From positions 44,734-78,856 of the forward strand of contig VIKI01000057.1 in the NCBI GenBank assembly GCA_008080595.1: a stretch of 34,123 nt of DNA, in the 5' to 3' direction. The first letter of the stretch is position 1, and each line of letters starts with the position of its first letter. The DNA comes from Comamonadaceae bacterium. Its GTDB lineage: Bacteria > Pseudomonadota > Gammaproteobacteria > Burkholderiales > Burkholderiaceae_C. Shown in pieces: positions 1 through 8,012 of this stretch. A program made the translations under genes and the position numbers. Under the pieces are notes generated by a model that did not search any database, was not told where the DNA came from, and worked only from the letters and a program-made list of their open reading frames with translations.

Positions 1-94
1 CGATTAGTGCGTCACGTCGGGCATCAATTTCATCTTCAACGGCAAAGATCTCTTGCCGTTGGCGGCGTTGCTCGGTTTCGGTCTTGCGGATGAA
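1..94 (-). pseudogene. Left-edge fragment of a helicase-like protein, C-terminal region
   Basis: Reading leftwards from base 94 there is an open frame immediately after a stop codon. It encodes a charged coiled-coil-like stretch containing RRQRQEIFAVEDEID and ARRDAL. I associate this kind of sequence with the C-terminal part of SNF2/DEAD-type helicases found in restriction and DISARM-like loci; that is from memory and not a search result. No start codon or ribosome binding site is present, and a stop lies directly upstream in frame, so the gene has lost its 5' part or is frameshifted here. It runs out of the window on the left. Confidence 0.35.
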
Positions 95-193
95 TCACCG
101 GTGTGCTGGCCCCATATGAAACGCAAAATAATTCAATAATTCGCTTTAAAAATGCATAATATCAATATATTTTCTACTTCATAGGTAAATGCA

Positions 194-1465
194 ATGCTGG
201 TCGAGTTCCGCATCAAGAACTTCCGTAGCCTGCGCGACGAGCAGGTGCTGAGCATGGTTGCGTCCTCCGACAAAGCCTTGCTGGACACCCATGCGCAGGA
301 TACCGGGCTGAAGGCTGCCCCGCATTTATTAAAGAGCGCGGTGGTATACGGCGCCAACGCCAGCGGCAAGTCCAACCTCATCAAGGCCTTGCAGTACATG
401 CGTGGCGTGGTGCTGGAATCGGCCGCTCTGCAGCCGGGCCAGACCTTTGACCGACTCCACCCCTTCAAGCTGGATGCCATATCGGGCAGCCAGCCAACCG
501 AGTTCGAGGTCACCTTCATCCTCGCCGGCGTGCGTTACCAGTATGGTTTTGCCATGAATGCGCAACGCATCGTCAGCGAGCATCTCTTGGTCTACAAGGC
601 GTTCAAGCCGCAACGCTGGTTCGAGCGCCACTTCGATGCCGAAAGCGGCAAGGATGTGTATGAATACGGCTCCAGCCTGAAGGGTGCCAAGAACTTGTGG
701 GAGGGGGCGACCCGACCCAATGCCTTGTTCTTGTCAGTGGCTGTGCAACTCAACAGCGAGGCCTTGCGCCCGGTGTTTGACTGGTTTGCCAATCGGCTGG
801 TGATCGTCAATGAGCAGTCGCCCTTATCGCCGCAGTTTTCGGTGCAAATGCTCAAGCAAGAGACACAGCGCAAAGCCATTTGCGAGTTTCTGCGTGCCGC
901 TGACATCAGCATTGCCGACATTGAACTGGCCACACAACAGGCCGTTGTGCGCACCATCAAGTTTGACCTCGCCACCGGCAAACGCGAGGAGACAGCCAGC
1001 GAGCAGGCTGTGGATGAAGTGAAGTTTCACCACGTCACCGAGCACGGCAAGGCTGTTTTCGACCTGATGGACGAGTCCAGTGGTACCCGCAACCTGCTAT
1101 TCCTCACCGGACCCATCCTGGACATCCTCAACAAGGGGCTGACGCTGGTGGTGGATGAACTCGATACCAGCCTGCACACGCTGCTGGTGCAGGCTTTGGT
1201 GCGCATGTTCCACCGCCCTGAAGTCAACACCGGCGGTGCGCAGCTGATCTTCACCACGCACGACACCTCGCTGCTCGATGCTTACGGCCTGTTTCGCCGC
1301 GATCAGGTCTGGTTTGCCGAAAAGCGCCCGGATCAAAGCTCATCGCTGTATCCCTTACTCGACTTCAGCCCGCGCAAAAATGAAGCGCTGGAGCGCGGTT
1401 ACCTGCAAGGGCGCTACGGTGCGCTGCCCTTGCTGCGTAACCAAGCCCTGGGAGTGAAACACTGA
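194..1465 (+). CDS. AAA/ABC-type ATPase of the RloA/AbiLii/OLD-like group
   Basis: This 423-aa cytoplasmic ATPase belongs to the group of SMC/ABC-like ATPases (AAA_15/AAA_21) common in abortive-infection and restriction-associated loci. The N-terminus has the usual LVEFRIKNFRSL strand. Walker A is GANASGKSNLIKAL at about residues 54-67. An ABC-signature-like segment, DESSGTRNL, precedes Walker B with its D-loop (LTLVVDELDTSLH). A switch histidine follows in IFTTHDTSLLD. The C-terminus ends in the familiar GYLQGRYGALPLL pattern, so the protein looks full length. Relatives are often paired with a Toprim nuclease partner (RloB, or the OLD C-terminus), but no such gene follows. It is the first intact gene of a defence-like island. 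The start at 194 has only a weak AGGT ahead of it. A DNA-repair role cannot be excluded. Confidence 0.85.
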   Translation: MLVEFRIKNFRSLRDEQVLSMVASSDKALLDTHAQDTGLKAAPHLLKSAVVYGANASGKSNLIKALQYMRGVVLESAALQPGQTFDRLHPFKLDAISGSQPTEFEVTFILAGVRYQYGFAMNAQRIVSEHLLVYKAFKPQRWFERHFDAESGKDVYEYGSSLKGAKNLWEGATRPNALFLSVAVQLNSEALRPVFDWFANRLVIVNEQSPLSPQFSVQMLKQETQRKAICEFLRAADISIADIELATQQAVVRTIKFDLATGKREETASEQAVDEVKFHHVTEHGKAVFDLMDESSGTRNLLFLTGPILDILNKGLTLVVDELDTSLHTLLVQALVRMFHRPEVNTGGAQLIFTTHDTSLLDAYGLFRRDQVWFAEKRPDQSSSLYPLLDFSPRKNEALERGYLQGRYGALPLLRNQALGVKH

Positions 1466-1738
1466 TATCAGCTGCATTCCGCCAACGTCGAAGTGCAGCC
1501 AGGACAGCTGGGCACCGCGCCCATCCAGGTGGTGCGTTATGCCAAGCAACTGTTTGAAGAAGGTGATCTGCGCAAAGGCAAAGGCGCAGGCGGCGCGTTT
1601 GTGATCACCCGCGACCGGCTGGAAATGGCGACTCTGCGGGCGCAGGCACTGGCAGCGAAGTTCAATGCCTACACAGCCCCCGAGCCCTTCACCGCCCTGA
1701 ACGAACTGGTCACATTGCTGACCAAGCTACGCGCCTGA
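1466..1738 (+). CDS. Unrecognised small ORF directly after the ATPase stop
   Basis: The frame of the ATPase stays open for a further 90 codons right after its TGA stop (1463-1465). It has a possible GTG start at 1493 and stops at 1738. The product is a plausible globular protein with segments such as VRYAKQLFEEGDLRKGKG and RDRLEMATLRAQALAAKF, and coding-like base composition. I do not recognise a family. The ATPase ends at its family's normal C-terminal pattern, so this is probably a separate small gene or the tail of another gene joined here, not a read-through extension. No clear ribosome binding site is visible. Confidence 0.4.
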   Translation, partial: YQLHSANVEVQPGQLGTAPIQVVRYAKQLFEEGDLRKGKGAGGAFVITRDRLEMATLRAQALAAKFNAYTAPEPFTALNELVTLLTKLRA

Positions 1739-1752
1739 AGAGGATCGATCCA

Positions 1753-1995
1753 ATGCGGCGCCAACCCACCGTGCTGTTTGTCACCCACGACCTGCGCGAA
1801 GCCCTCAGCCTGGCTCAGCGCATTGTGTTTTTGTCCCCCTCCCCGGCCCGCATCGTGTCAGAACATCTGGTGGCCCGGTGCGGCCTGTGCAGCACCGACG
1901 ACCCGGCGGTAAACGCTGACTACGCTGCCTTGCTGAACCAGTACGCGCAACTGCTGCAGGGTTTGCACAGCCCGGATATTGCTACGAATAGGTGA
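1753..1995 (+). pseudogene. C-terminal fragment of a nitrate/sulfonate-type ABC transporter ATPase
   Basis: The 80-aa frame contains VLFVTHDLREALSLAQRIVFLS, which is the H-loop (switch histidine) region and following strand of SsuB/TauB/NrtD-type ABC ATPases, and then a family-like tail. Full-length members are about 260 aa; Walker A, Q-loop, signature and Walker B are all missing. The ATG at 1753 is preceded by AGAGGATC, which may give translation, but the product could not bind ATP. It is best read as a remnant left where the accessory island joins older chromosome sequence. Confidence 0.65.
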
Positions 1996-2040
1996 GCTGC
2001 TTGCGCTTTATTCATAAGGGATAGAGGGCTATTTTGCATA
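1993..2040 (+). repeat. Dispersed ~50-bp intergenic repeat, degenerate copy
   Basis: This segment contains GAGCTGCTTGCGCTTTATTC followed by a GGGATAGAGGGCTATTTTG-like half. It aligns by eye with the copies at 18104-18154 and 15815-15866. Such short elements are common between genes in Comamonadaceae. Confidence 0.55.
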
Positions 2041-2373
2041 ACTATTCGCCCTGCGTGGGCCGTCCTGAGGCTATTGACGGCCACAAACAGCTGATGCCGG
2101 TCGGATCGGGCCTAAAAACGATCCCAGTTTGAAAACCGGAGAAAAGGCGCTGCAAAGCTCAAAACACTGACGACCTGGTTACAAAGGCGGAAAACTATTT
2201 CGGCTTGGGGCGATTGCAGTCGGTCACCTGGAAATCGAGAGCACCAGGTTGGTTCAGGAGCGGTCACTCTCGAATTTCTGCTACAGAGAAGAGAAGGCAA
2301 TTTTTACAACACATACACTCGAAGTGCTGATTGCTCCCAATTCTCATACATCTTTCCATGATGACATCTACAT
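1996..2373. other. Intergenic stretch with a degenerate repeat and an open frame of unknown meaning
   Basis: The first ~45 bases are a degenerate copy of the dispersed ~50-bp repeat described separately. From 2171 to 2401 on the plus strand a frame of 76 codons is open; it overlaps the 3' end of the large minus-strand gene, but lacks an ATG and a ribosome binding site, and I do not recognise its product. I see no tRNA, terminator hairpin or attachment site here. Confidence 0.4.
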
Positions 2374-5300
2374 TCAGTCCAAAGTGAAGGAGTTGTACTG
2401 AATTCGGGCTCCATCAACTATTCGCTGCCGACCAATATAGAGGTCCATTTGCTTCTCTAAGGCCACTGCTTGAGTTGCATCAATCTCAGAAACCTCCGAC
2501 AACTTCCCATCTCCAAGAGAGTTGAAAGATGTTCCGAATCTGAGCCCTCCACCTTCGGTAAGCAACCATCTGTCGTGGACCACATGTTTGGGTGAATCTG
2601 CGTATGACAAGGCAATTACCTCGGTCTCTGGAGGCCACTGATCTGATTGAGCGCGCCAGGCATCCTTAAAAACATCGTCTGACAGCGATTTACTGTCTTG
2701 GAGTGTTTTTTTGCTTGCAAGAATAAATACTTTACATGTTGGAGCATGCGCAAGAAACAACCGGAGCAGCGCAATATCTTTCGTGGAAAAATATGCGTCA
2801 CAATACTTGATGTAACTTTTGGCATTTGCGGCTAACCACTCTTCGATATAGCGGACAGCATCTTCTCTATCTTGTCGACCAACAATTATTCCATTTTCAT
2901 TTTCGTCGTCAACGTTGACTACGCGTTTTACCACCTGCGAAATGATTGCATGGGCAATTTCAGTCGAAAGGAGTAATGCTTCAGACACCGGGCTAATATG
3001 CATTGCGATGTCACTAGCATGGCGAAATTTTCGTTCCAGATTTGCCAAATGCCACGAAAGTACGGGATAGGCATCGTGAAGTGAACTATGCGTTGCCCTT
3101 GAAACAAACTCGGTCATGACATCTATTGATTTAATTTCCAAGCGACCAGCTTCTAATGCTGCTAAATTCTTCCAAGCCGCTTCCGGTAGCATTTCCAAAT
3201 CACAAATTGATGCATCTTTAATTTGTTTTGAGTTAGCTAGTTCGCGTTTCGCCTTTGAAATCGCCGCTACTCTTTTGGCTTCGATCTTTAATTGTGCTCG
3301 TGCAGGATCATCATCAACTAAAGCAATAAGTTCATCCGCGAGACCTGAATCAATTTGATCTGCTAGATCAATTAGTTCTCTACGATGGCTTGCCGCTCTT
3401 GAGTTGTTTTCTATTTCTAGTGAAAGTTGCATTGCATGCTTTAGGGTTTCCTTTGCTGATGCTGTAGCATCGTGAGAAAAAGCCTCCTGTGCATAGTCAT
3501 GCAGGTGTGATAGGCGATCGATTGGGGATGGTACTTGTTTGGCAAATTCCAATGCTTTATCTAAGTAGCCCTTTCTGTGTGAAGTAAATTTACTTGGAAG
3601 ACAAGTTGCTAGGCATAGATAAACATAACCTCTATCCGCGACATTGGAAATGGATTCTGTCATGCTTTCCAAATCCTTCCATATGTTGAACAAAGTATCC
3701 TCGATGGCATAGGTAAGTGCCAAACATACCACTTTGAATCCAAGGTGCTGAATATTCTTAGGATCTGGTAGTTTTCTATTTATGATCTCACGAATCTTGA
3801 TTGCCCAATCGACTTTTTGTTGGCGGGTGAATTTAGTAGCGTTGCTCTTGTGTTTGACAACATCGATTAATGACTTCAGAATCGCAAATATTGACGAATC
3901 AGTTTTCGCGGTATCTATGAGTTCAATAATATCCACCACATCATGCGATTCCAGTTTTGTGTGATCCAGCTTTCCACTTAAATCGGGGGAGGAACTCGGT
4001 AGCTTCCGCAGTCTTAACTGAGCCGCATCTTGAAGCGCGGAATCATTCGCTTCGTTGCATACATCCTTGAGCATTTCAAGGGCTGTCGGTAGATGCCACA
4101 CCGAAAATATTGGGAACACTATCGAAATTGCATCTTGATATGCCGCATGATTCAAAAGCTTGATTTGTTCCATCAAGCTTCGCAATTGTTCTTGCACAAT
4201 TCGATTAGCTAGATCTTGACGTTTGGCACACCACAATCGCTCAGCAAAATCGCTGTACGCACGTACTTTTGCAAGTCCACTAGGCAGTTCGTTAATTAAG
4301 CGATCAAAGCGCGCCAGAGTATCTTCGTCCAGCATGCTGGCCTGAGCTAGCGGAGCGAGACTTCGAGCGACAAGTGACAAACATAAGACTAGGAGATGAG
4401 ATGAAGCCCTTGTATTGAATGCTGTTTCATTCTTTATTTTTAGGCCTTTGTCATATAAAATCTTCGCTTCGTCCAAATTTGACGAACCAATTGCTTCAGC
4501 AGCTTTAAAGTAGATATCAATAATATCCAGGTTCGATTCAACTTTCGACGCAGTATCGTTAACTGATTTTTTGAAATCATCCATTGAAAAAGGGATATTA
4601 CTCTTGGATTTCTGATTCGCAATCCAGATATCCCATTTGCCTTGATCTCGAGGATGAAGAATTGCACTTCTGAACTCTTCAAGGTGGGAAAACCAAGCAT
4701 TGCGATCTTTGTTCGAATCCAAAGCACCTAGTAATTCAATGGTCGCTGTAGATCGATCATTCTCGCAAGTAATCCTTGACAACGCTGTACGCAAACTATC
4801 GATCTGGGCATTCCTAAATGCTTGGGATGCAATTGCGTTGGCGACTAAACTATGCGCTTTGTTCCGTCTGGTTTCTGTGTTTAGCTTTCCCGCGACTTCT
4901 AGAGCTGCTAATGCATCATCGGAAGCAAGAACTTTGAGCACTGCGGAAACTGATGATAGATGATCACCTGTATTGCTCAGAATATTTTCCAACAACTTAG
5001 ATAGGTCCGCCTTCACCAGCGCCCGAAAGCCATCTTTCTTCTCGAGTTCTCCATTGGAATCTATGTTCTTTAACGACCCCAGCATTAAGGCATAGCACTC
5101 AAGTTGTACTTCAGGTGTTTTAATTTCAGAGACATCAAAGTAGGTCTGCTCAATTCGGTCGCGTGCACGAGTTGGATGAAACTGAAATTCTGCCGCAGAT
5201 AGTCTCATCTGCAAAAGGGTCAGATCCTTCGATTGAGATGCTTTGGCAACTAGCCCCATTTGACTATCAAACCTTGATACAACGCGACTGAGGCGCTCAA

Positions 5301-7269
5301 CATCTGCGATCTGAGTTACGAACGGAGCAGCGAGTTCTGCGAGATCATTAACACGCGGCGTGTACTCAGATTCACTAATGATTTTTCCAAGACCATACTC
5401 GACGAGATCCAAAATGTTTGTATCGCTACTTCGCAGTTTTACAAATGCACGTAGAAATGCGATCTGATGTACTGTGGGCATTTTGGAAAGAATGCCAATT
5501 AGTTCTACTCCGTCAATCTTTTCAGCTAATGCCGCAAAGGAGTGCGCAACCTGCTGCAAAGATGCATCTGATATGCGTGGACGTGCCTTGTCTTCTATTT
5601 TTGTGCTGTGCTTTAGCTTTGATACAGATGCGGCGATAGATAGCTCAGCATATGCAGCATCTTTAACCCCTTCTGTTGCCCCTTTTGAGGCACTTTCAAT
5701 TATTCCGATTGCAATATCAGGATCGAAGATAAGAATATTAGCAGCTATCTTTATGGCTTTGTCGCCCAATTCGGAGAAGTTTATATCTGATGCTAGATTT
5801 TTTATAACTGTAATAAGCTCTGGATCGATATCACCAGATCTCTCTTTAACTTTGCGAGCATATGTTGCAAGCAATGCTAGTCGATCTTCTTTTGCTGCGG
5901 CGTGATTCGCTAGTGTGAGCGCGGAATTTGACTTCCCCATCGCCACAAGTGCTTCAATTTGAAACTCACTGGACTCAAGGTTTCCCGCACTAATGAAGAT
6001 ACTTTTCTGTAACGAGAATTTGAAAACCTCTTCGGTTCGTCTTAGTGATAATGCATTTCTGGCACCCATATCCGCCCTGTTCCTCAATGCGGCGAATGAT
6101 TGCGTACTTTCGAGCAAATCACTGTAATGTTCTTTTGATAATAAACTTATGATGGATTCATGCTGAGAAAGAGTTTCGTAGTACGAGGGTAAGAAACGTA
6201 ACGATGCACTACTTTTCGGATTTTTTAGAAGGTGTTCTATTTGAGCTGTCAATGCTGATTTCCGGAATCTTTCTAGTTGTTTTTCTGCAAATTTTCGATG
6301 ACTGACAGATACAAATTCAATAATTCCGGATGATGAATTAATAATCAAGAATTGACTGGCAGTTAGTGTTGTTCTGATTTTTTCATCTGATTCAAATAAG
6401 AGATTAGATAGGTCCTCAATGGATAGTTGCATTTTGGAAAATGAGATGGTTGCAACTATTAGTTTTTGACTATCATCCATTTGCTCAAGAGATGAAAATT
6501 CAAGCTTTATGAACTCAAGATATTTCGATGGATCGGTTTCAAGTATCGAAGATAGCTTTGTTCCCGAAATTAGAAGACGCTTGATTGCAGCTAAACGCCC
6601 CGGAATTCCTTTGCACAACTGGTGCACAGTATTACAATCCTGTTCGTCCAGACTGGTTTTTGATAAAAATAATCGTGATTCTTCGGGGCGAAACCTCAGT
6701 TGCTGATATGGTTTTGATTTCAACTTGCCTCTGATTGAAGATTCAAGTAGTTGTTGATGTCCGGTAATAATGAATCGACAATTATCCACGCCTAATGGCA
6801 ATACCTCAGAGAATATCTGTGAAACTAGTCGCTGATCTTCTGATGGTATTTGATGCAATCCATCGATCACAAAGTATAAGGTCGTACTTCGCTCTTTGGC
6901 TCTCATGCGCAACACTAGAGTGTCGAACTCACTGATGTCCAGTGTCTCTTTATTTAAAGCTGTCCCGTTAACATACCAGTAGAACTGCTCAGCGAGTGCA
7001 AGTCTCAGATAATCAGGGCTATAGGCAAAACGACTAGCTGGTTTAATGAAAAGTGAAAAGCTGTGAGTTGGATACTTTAAACAAAACTGAGCTAGAGTCG
7101 TGGTTGCCCCATCGCCTTCATTACCTTCTAGAAAGACAATGCGAGTTTCCTGATTTAGCACTTCTGCAATTGTTTCTAAAAAATGCGGTCTATCAATCAA
7201 ATCCGCGCCAATTTCCGGAAAATCTCTAGAAAAATTCCAGTTTTGAGCTACTTTGGCATTGCCTATCAT
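2374..7269 (-). CDS. Giant STAND-like P-loop NTPase with helical repeats and a C-terminal PLD-like domain
   Basis: This 1631-aa protein has no recognisable named family. Residues ~20-250 form a P-loop NTPase of STAND/NACHT type: FLEGNEGDGATTTLAQF (residues 47-63) sits at Walker A, LYFVID (131-136) is Walker B, and CRFIITG is a sensor-1-like strand. The Walker A lysine position (residue 55) is alanine, encoded by GCA at 7105-7107. Residues ~250-1450 are leucine/alanine-rich paired helices like TPR/ARM-type solenoids, the usual ligand-sensing part of STAND proteins. Residues ~1480-1631 resemble a phospholipase-D-like domain, with an acidic 'CDAYFS' strand, VHDRWLLTE (H1565, R1567) and GTSFNSLG; this is an HxK/GSxN motif in altered form. 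The gene is clearly more AT-rich than its neighbours and stands alone, with GGGAG six bases before its ATG. By analogy with Avs-type proteins an anti-phage sensor/effector role is likely, but this is inference. Confidence 0.75.
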   Translation of the reverse strand: MIGNAKVAQNWNFSRDFPEIGADLIDRPHFLETIAEVLNQETRIVFLEGNEGDGATTTLAQFCLKYPTHSFSLFIKPASRFAYSPDYLRLALAEQFYWYVNGTALNKETLDISEFDTLVLRMRAKERSTTLYFVIDGLHQIPSEDQRLVSQIFSEVLPLGVDNCRFIITGHQQLLESSIRGKLKSKPYQQLRFRPEESRLFLSKTSLDEQDCNTVHQLCKGIPGRLAAIKRLLISGTKLSSILETDPSKYLEFIKLEFSSLEQMDDSQKLIVATISFSKMQLSIEDLSNLLFESDEKIRTTLTASQFLIINSSSGIIEFVSVSHRKFAEKQLERFRKSALTAQIEHLLKNPKSSASLRFLPSYYETLSQHESIISLLSKEHYSDLLESTQSFAALRNRADMGARNALSLRRTEEVFKFSLQKSIFISAGNLESSEFQIEALVAMGKSNSALTLANHAAAKEDRLALLATYARKVKERSGDIDPELITVIKNLASDINFSELGDKAIKIAANILIFDPDIAIGIIESASKGATEGVKDAAYAELSIAASVSKLKHSTKIEDKARPRISDASLQQVAHSFAALAEKIDGVELIGILSKMPTVHQIAFLRAFVKLRSSDTNILDLVEYGLGKIISESEYTPRVNDLAELAAPFVTQIADVERLSRVVSRFDSQMGLVAKASQSKDLTLLQMRLSAAEFQFHPTRARDRIEQTYFDVSEIKTPEVQLECYALMLGSLKNIDSNGELEKKDGFRALVKADLSKLLENILSNTGDHLSSVSAVLKVLASDDALAALEVAGKLNTETRRNKAHSLVANAIASQAFRNAQIDSLRTALSRITCENDRSTATIELLGALDSNKDRNAWFSHLEEFRSAILHPRDQGKWDIWIANQKSKSNIPFSMDDFKKSVNDTASKVESNLDIIDIYFKAAEAIGSSNLDEAKILYDKGLKIKNETAFNTRASSHLLVLCLSLVARSLAPLAQASMLDEDTLARFDRLINELPSGLAKVRAYSDFAERLWCAKRQDLANRIVQEQLRSLMEQIKLLNHAAYQDAISIVFPIFSVWHLPTALEMLKDVCNEANDSALQDAAQLRLRKLPSSSPDLSGKLDHTKLESHDVVDIIELIDTAKTDSSIFAILKSLIDVVKHKSNATKFTRQQKVDWAIKIREIINRKLPDPKNIQHLGFKVVCLALTYAIEDTLFNIWKDLESMTESISNVADRGYVYLCLATCLPSKFTSHRKGYLDKALEFAKQVPSPIDRLSHLHDYAQEAFSHDATASAKETLKHAMQLSLEIENNSRAASHRRELIDLADQIDSGLADELIALVDDDPARAQLKIEAKRVAAISKAKRELANSKQIKDASICDLEMLPEAAWKNLAALEAGRLEIKSIDVMTEFVSRATHSSLHDAYPVLSWHLANLERKFRHASDIAMHISPVSEALLLSTEIAHAIISQVVKRVVNVDDENENGIIVGRQDREDAVRYIEEWLAANAKSYIKYCDAYFSTKDIALLRLFLAHAPTCKVFILASKKTLQDSKSLSDDVFKDAWRAQSDQWPPETEVIALSYADSPKHVVHDRWLLTEGGGLRFGTSFNSLGDGKLSEVSEIDATQAVALEKQMDLYIGRQRIVDGARIQYNSFTLD

Positions 7270-8012
7270 TTACAACTCCCTTTTTCTATCTACAAGATAA
7301 TTTTTAAAACTATCACAAAGGCCTGAAATTACTTGGTTGGAAATTAGAGTCCTTGGGATACTCTGTTTGCAAACGAGTCCGATTTTAAATCCCGCATGTT
7401 CAGTATGCTTGAAATACTCGCATCGGACGTTTGTTTGAAATCCTGGTCTCAGCGTAATACTTATACAAGTCTAGTTCCCGGGTGCGCTCGATTAATGACG
7501 GCATGTTGAATTGGATTCTCCAGTGCAAACTCCCGGTTCTGCGCATCAGGGTTGCCTTCGAATTGTCCCTTGCAGTACGCATGGTTCACCACATGCTTGG
7601 CGATGTTGATGAACTTGACACGCAGTTCTTCGGGCATCGCCTCATTTTAGGTGTCCAACTTTTTCGGCGACACATCAATATTGAATGGTCACGGTGGGTA
7701 AATGAATCTGACTTGACGCATTTTCGCTATGGGTCGATACCTATCGTTCAGACTGGAAACCTGATTGAAAAGTTTGGGTCTGTTCCGACCGTAAAAACTG
7801 AAAGCCCAAATTTGGAAAAGTGACCCGTTGGAGTGGAAACGACTCAAGTTTTCTCATCAAACAAGTTTTTTATAGCAAACAATCAAGACAAGTCTGGGGC
7901 TACAGGCCAATTCGGCTTAAAAACTCCGGCATCAAAGCACAGCGCCTTCAAAAACCAAGATTTTTTGTCGGTTCAACCCAAAACCACCTCGCCCCAACTG
8001 ACCCTTTACCGC
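7270..8012. other. Island margin without an intact gene
   Basis: Bases 7270-7340 are AT-rich and must hold the promoter of the large minus-strand gene; no convincing -35/-10 pair can be chosen by eye. Bases 7400-7643 hold a frame-split gene fragment described separately. A short block at 7652-7672 (GTCCAACTTTTTCGGCGACA) has the look of an insertion-sequence end but has no second copy here. From 7680 to 8012 only overlapping open frames of uneven composition are present and I recognise nothing. Confidence 0.4.
7400..7643 (-). pseudogene. Frame-split fragment, possibly the C-terminus of a type I restriction R subunit
   Basis: One minus-strand frame (7637 down to 7461) reads MPEELRVKFINIAKHVVNHA followed by a stretch containing NPDAQNREFALENPIQ and AVINRA. 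A second frame continues it from about 7490 with RELDLYKYYA, ending at 7400. Joining the two gives the run 'AVINRA-RELDLYKYYA', which resembles C-terminal segments of HsdR proteins (…R-x-ELDLYK-x-YA…). Upstream the frame is closed by TAA just before 7643, so only a scrap remains. The family assignment is from memory and weak; the frame switch itself is visible. Confidence 0.35.

Noticed and set aside
2171-2401. 76-codon plus-strand open frame
   Set aside because: No ATG or ribosome binding site, no recognisable product, and it runs into the 3' end of the opposite gene; kept only as a note in the intergenic entry.
7482-7823. 113-codon plus-strand ORF in the island margin
   Set aside because: It overlaps the more protein-like minus-strand fragment at 7400-7643 and spans two segments of different composition, so it is unlikely to be a gene.
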